Assembly (NCBI GenBank): GCA_937924465.1
Contig: CALDSP010000037.1
Coordinates: 1 to 14,628, forward strand
Source of the DNA: an uncultured Leptospiraceae bacterium
GTDB lineage: Bacteria > Spirochaetota > Leptospiria > Leptospirales > Leptospiraceae
Direction: 5' to 3'
Length of the DNA stretch: 14,628 nucleotides
Position numbers and translations under genes: made by a program. Numbering within the stretch: position 1 is the stretch's first letter; every line of letters starts with the position of its first letter. The notes below the pieces were generated by a model. The model was not told the origin of the DNA, did no database searches, and saw only the letters and a program-made list of their open reading frames with translations. Below, in pieces: positions 13,544-14,628 of the stretch.

Positions 13544-14166
13544 AAGAAAGAACATTTTATACAATAAACTTAGACTCTAGAAGAATTTCTGTTTTAATCA
13601 TGATTTTAGTTTTGTTATTAGTGTATTCTTTTATACTAGGTCATACAATTGGAAAACGCAAGGGAGCCAAGGAAGCTCTTGAATCTCCAGAAAAAACACA
13701 ATTAGAAACTCCCAAACAACCAACCACTACTTCTGTTACTAGACCAACTATTAAAAGTGAGGAAGAAGCAAGCATAGATGCCGAAGAAGAAATTATAAAG
13801 AAAAAAGCAGAAACTATTTCCTTAAAACCAGTGACTCCTTCAAAAGAAGAAATTGAGGAACTGCCCCAAAAGTCAGACTCAACTCCAAAAAAGAAAAAGC
13901 AAAAGAGAAAATTAGAATCGCAAGGAGAATTTTTCACAATTCAACTTGGAGCCTTTGGAAGTGAAGAACAAGCTCAAAAATTTAAAGAGAAGGTTTTATC
14001 CCAATCCAAGGTTTCAGGAGGTCGTTATAGTCCTCAAATCATTCAAAAAGGGGAGTTGTTTGTAGTCACACTTGGTAGATACTCTAGTAAAGAAGAAGCC
14101 TTAGAAGTAAAAAATAAACTCGACCCCAATTTCCAGGCTAATGCTTTTGTTAGACCTTTAAAATAA
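13540..14166 (+). CDS. SPOR-domain membrane protein, probably septal peptidoglycan binding
   Basis: The 208-residue product has a short basic cytoplasmic tail (1-15), one transmembrane helix (about 17-36, VLIMILVLLLVYSFILG), then a long charged Glu/Lys/Pro/Thr linker (about 38-128). A C-terminal SPOR domain follows (about 129-206: FFTIQLGAFGSEEQAQKFKEKV, then LFVVTLGRYSSKEEALEVKNKL). SPOR domains bind glycan strands stripped of stem peptides and recruit proteins to the division septum; FtsN and DedD share this single-pass layout. It starts with TTG inside the coaE stop (TTGA overlap) and has a good AGAGAGG ribosome site about 7 bases upstream, so initiation does not depend only on coupling. 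A minus-strand open frame through the linker is a shadow of its low-complexity composition. Confidence 0.85.
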   Translation: MKERTFYTINLDSRRISVLIMILVLLLVYSFILGHTIGKRKGAKEALESPEKTQLETPKQPTTTSVTRPTIKSEEEASIDAEEEIIKKKAETISLKPVTPSKEEIEELPQKSDSTPKKKKQKRKLESQGEFFTIQLGAFGSEEQAQKFKEKVLSQSKVSGGRYSPQIIQKGELFVVTLGRYSSKEEALEVKNKLDPNFQANAFVRPLK

Positions 14167-14628
14167 AATTTGGATTGTTCCAGCTATACATCCTAAAGCA
14201 AAACCTAGAATAGTTCCATTGATACGAATGTTTTCTAAAACATTTCTTGTTTGCCATTCAATCTTTTTTCTAAAGTCAGCTGGATTTTGACTCTTTAGTC
14301 TCTCTGCAATTCTCTGACCAACAAAGTTAGATATGTTTTGATCAATTTTTGATTCAAGTAATTCATAAATTGCTTGAACGGGTTTGTACTCACCTAACGT
14401 CTTACTTGCTCTTAGTATTTCTTTATGTTCTAAAATAAACTTTGCAAGAGAATTTCCAACTAATTCTTTGATTTTAAAAAATAACGCATCTATTGCTCGG
14501 CTCTTTTCTTGATAAGAAAGATTCTGCCAAGAAATAATATATTTATCAAAACTTAAAGAAATAATTGTAAAGATTTCATCTATTTCTTTTTCTTTTGTAG
14601 AAGTTAAACTTACCCCTGCTCTCAGTTT
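14158..14628 (-). CDS. C-terminal part of a DUF445-family membrane protein, cut by the window edge
   Basis: The minus strand is open from the right edge to a TAA at 14160-14158, giving the last 156 residues. They are helical and charged (KLRAGVSLTSTKEKEIDEIF at the edge, VGQRIAERLKSQNPADFRKK further on). The protein ends VLENIRINGTILGFALGCIAGTIQILF, a conserved RINGT-type turn leading into a terminal transmembrane helix. This ending is typical of DUF445 (YheB/YjiN-like) proteins, whose function is unclear. The gene converges on the SPOR gene and the two overlap tail to tail by 9 bases (14158-14166), with no terminator between them. The start and promoter are outside the window. Confidence 0.75.
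   Translation of the reverse strand, partial: KLRAGVSLTSTKEKEIDEIFTIISLSFDKYIISWQNLSYQEKSRAIDALFFKIKELVGNSLAKFILEHKEILRASKTLGEYKPVQAIYELLESKIDQNISNFVGQRIAERLKSQNPADFRKKIEWQTRNVLENIRINGTILGFALGCIAGTIQILF

Noticed and set aside
13641..13937. 98-residue minus-strand open frame, rich in Ser and Phe
   Set aside because: It lies entirely antisense to the low-complexity linker of the SPOR gene, has no ribosome site and no recognisable domain; the codon pattern of the plus-strand gene explains it.

Overview
The window is AT-rich chromosomal DNA, roughly 30% G+C by eye, and most likely comes from a member of the Leptospirales, a spirochaete close to Leptospira but with lower G+C. The best lineage marker is an isolated gene at 8263-8781 whose product looks like the DUF1564 family, which I know only from Leptospira-type genomes. 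Spirochaete-style lipoprotein signals (LSGC at 1-117, FFSC at 7409-8017) and an LptE-like protein, which implies a diderm cell with lipopolysaccharide, fit this. No database search was possible, so the assignment is an inference.

Left half (1-8017), all on the minus strand and read from right to left. A short upstream pair encodes an LptE-like lipoprotein and a TPM-domain protein. After a 108-base gap comes a tightly packed run: a TraB/PrgY-like exported protein, a CorC/HlyC CBS-domain membrane protein, CoaC, CoaB, a GAF-containing sensor histidine kinase, a receiver-PAS response regulator, a CheB-like protein and the start of a lipoprotein. Gaps or overlaps up to the response regulator are between -14 and +9 bases. 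The last two genes are each preceded by 52-base gaps. CoaC and CoaB are separate overlapping genes rather than the usual CoaBC fusion. The CheB-like protein aligns over both CheB domains but has lost two of the three catalytic-triad residues and the receiver acidic pair, so it is probably a pseudoenzyme.

Middle (8018-9199): an island holding one plus-strand DUF1564 gene with long AT-rich flanks, bounded by a perfect 18-base inverted repeat (8153-8170 and 9041-9058). The protein has a ribbon-helix-helix-like N-terminal segment, so the repeats could be element ends or binding sites.

Right half (9200-14628): aspartate kinase and a NadR-like NMN adenylyltransferase/ribosylnicotinamide kinase form a translationally coupled minus-strand pair. 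The kinase gene carries an in-frame internal start with a strong Shine-Dalgarno sequence, as expected for an alpha2beta2 enzyme with a separately made regulatory subunit. Divergently, from a compact region whose two predicted promoters share one -35 element, run a porin-like outer-membrane protein, CoaE (last step of CoA synthesis, complementing CoaB/CoaC) and a SPOR-domain cell-division protein. A convergent DUF445 membrane-protein gene runs off the right edge. I found no tRNA, rRNA, CRISPR array, transposase or recognisable defence system. The points most worth a second look are the CheB pseudoenzyme in a CoA/two-component operon and the repeat-bounded DUF1564 island.
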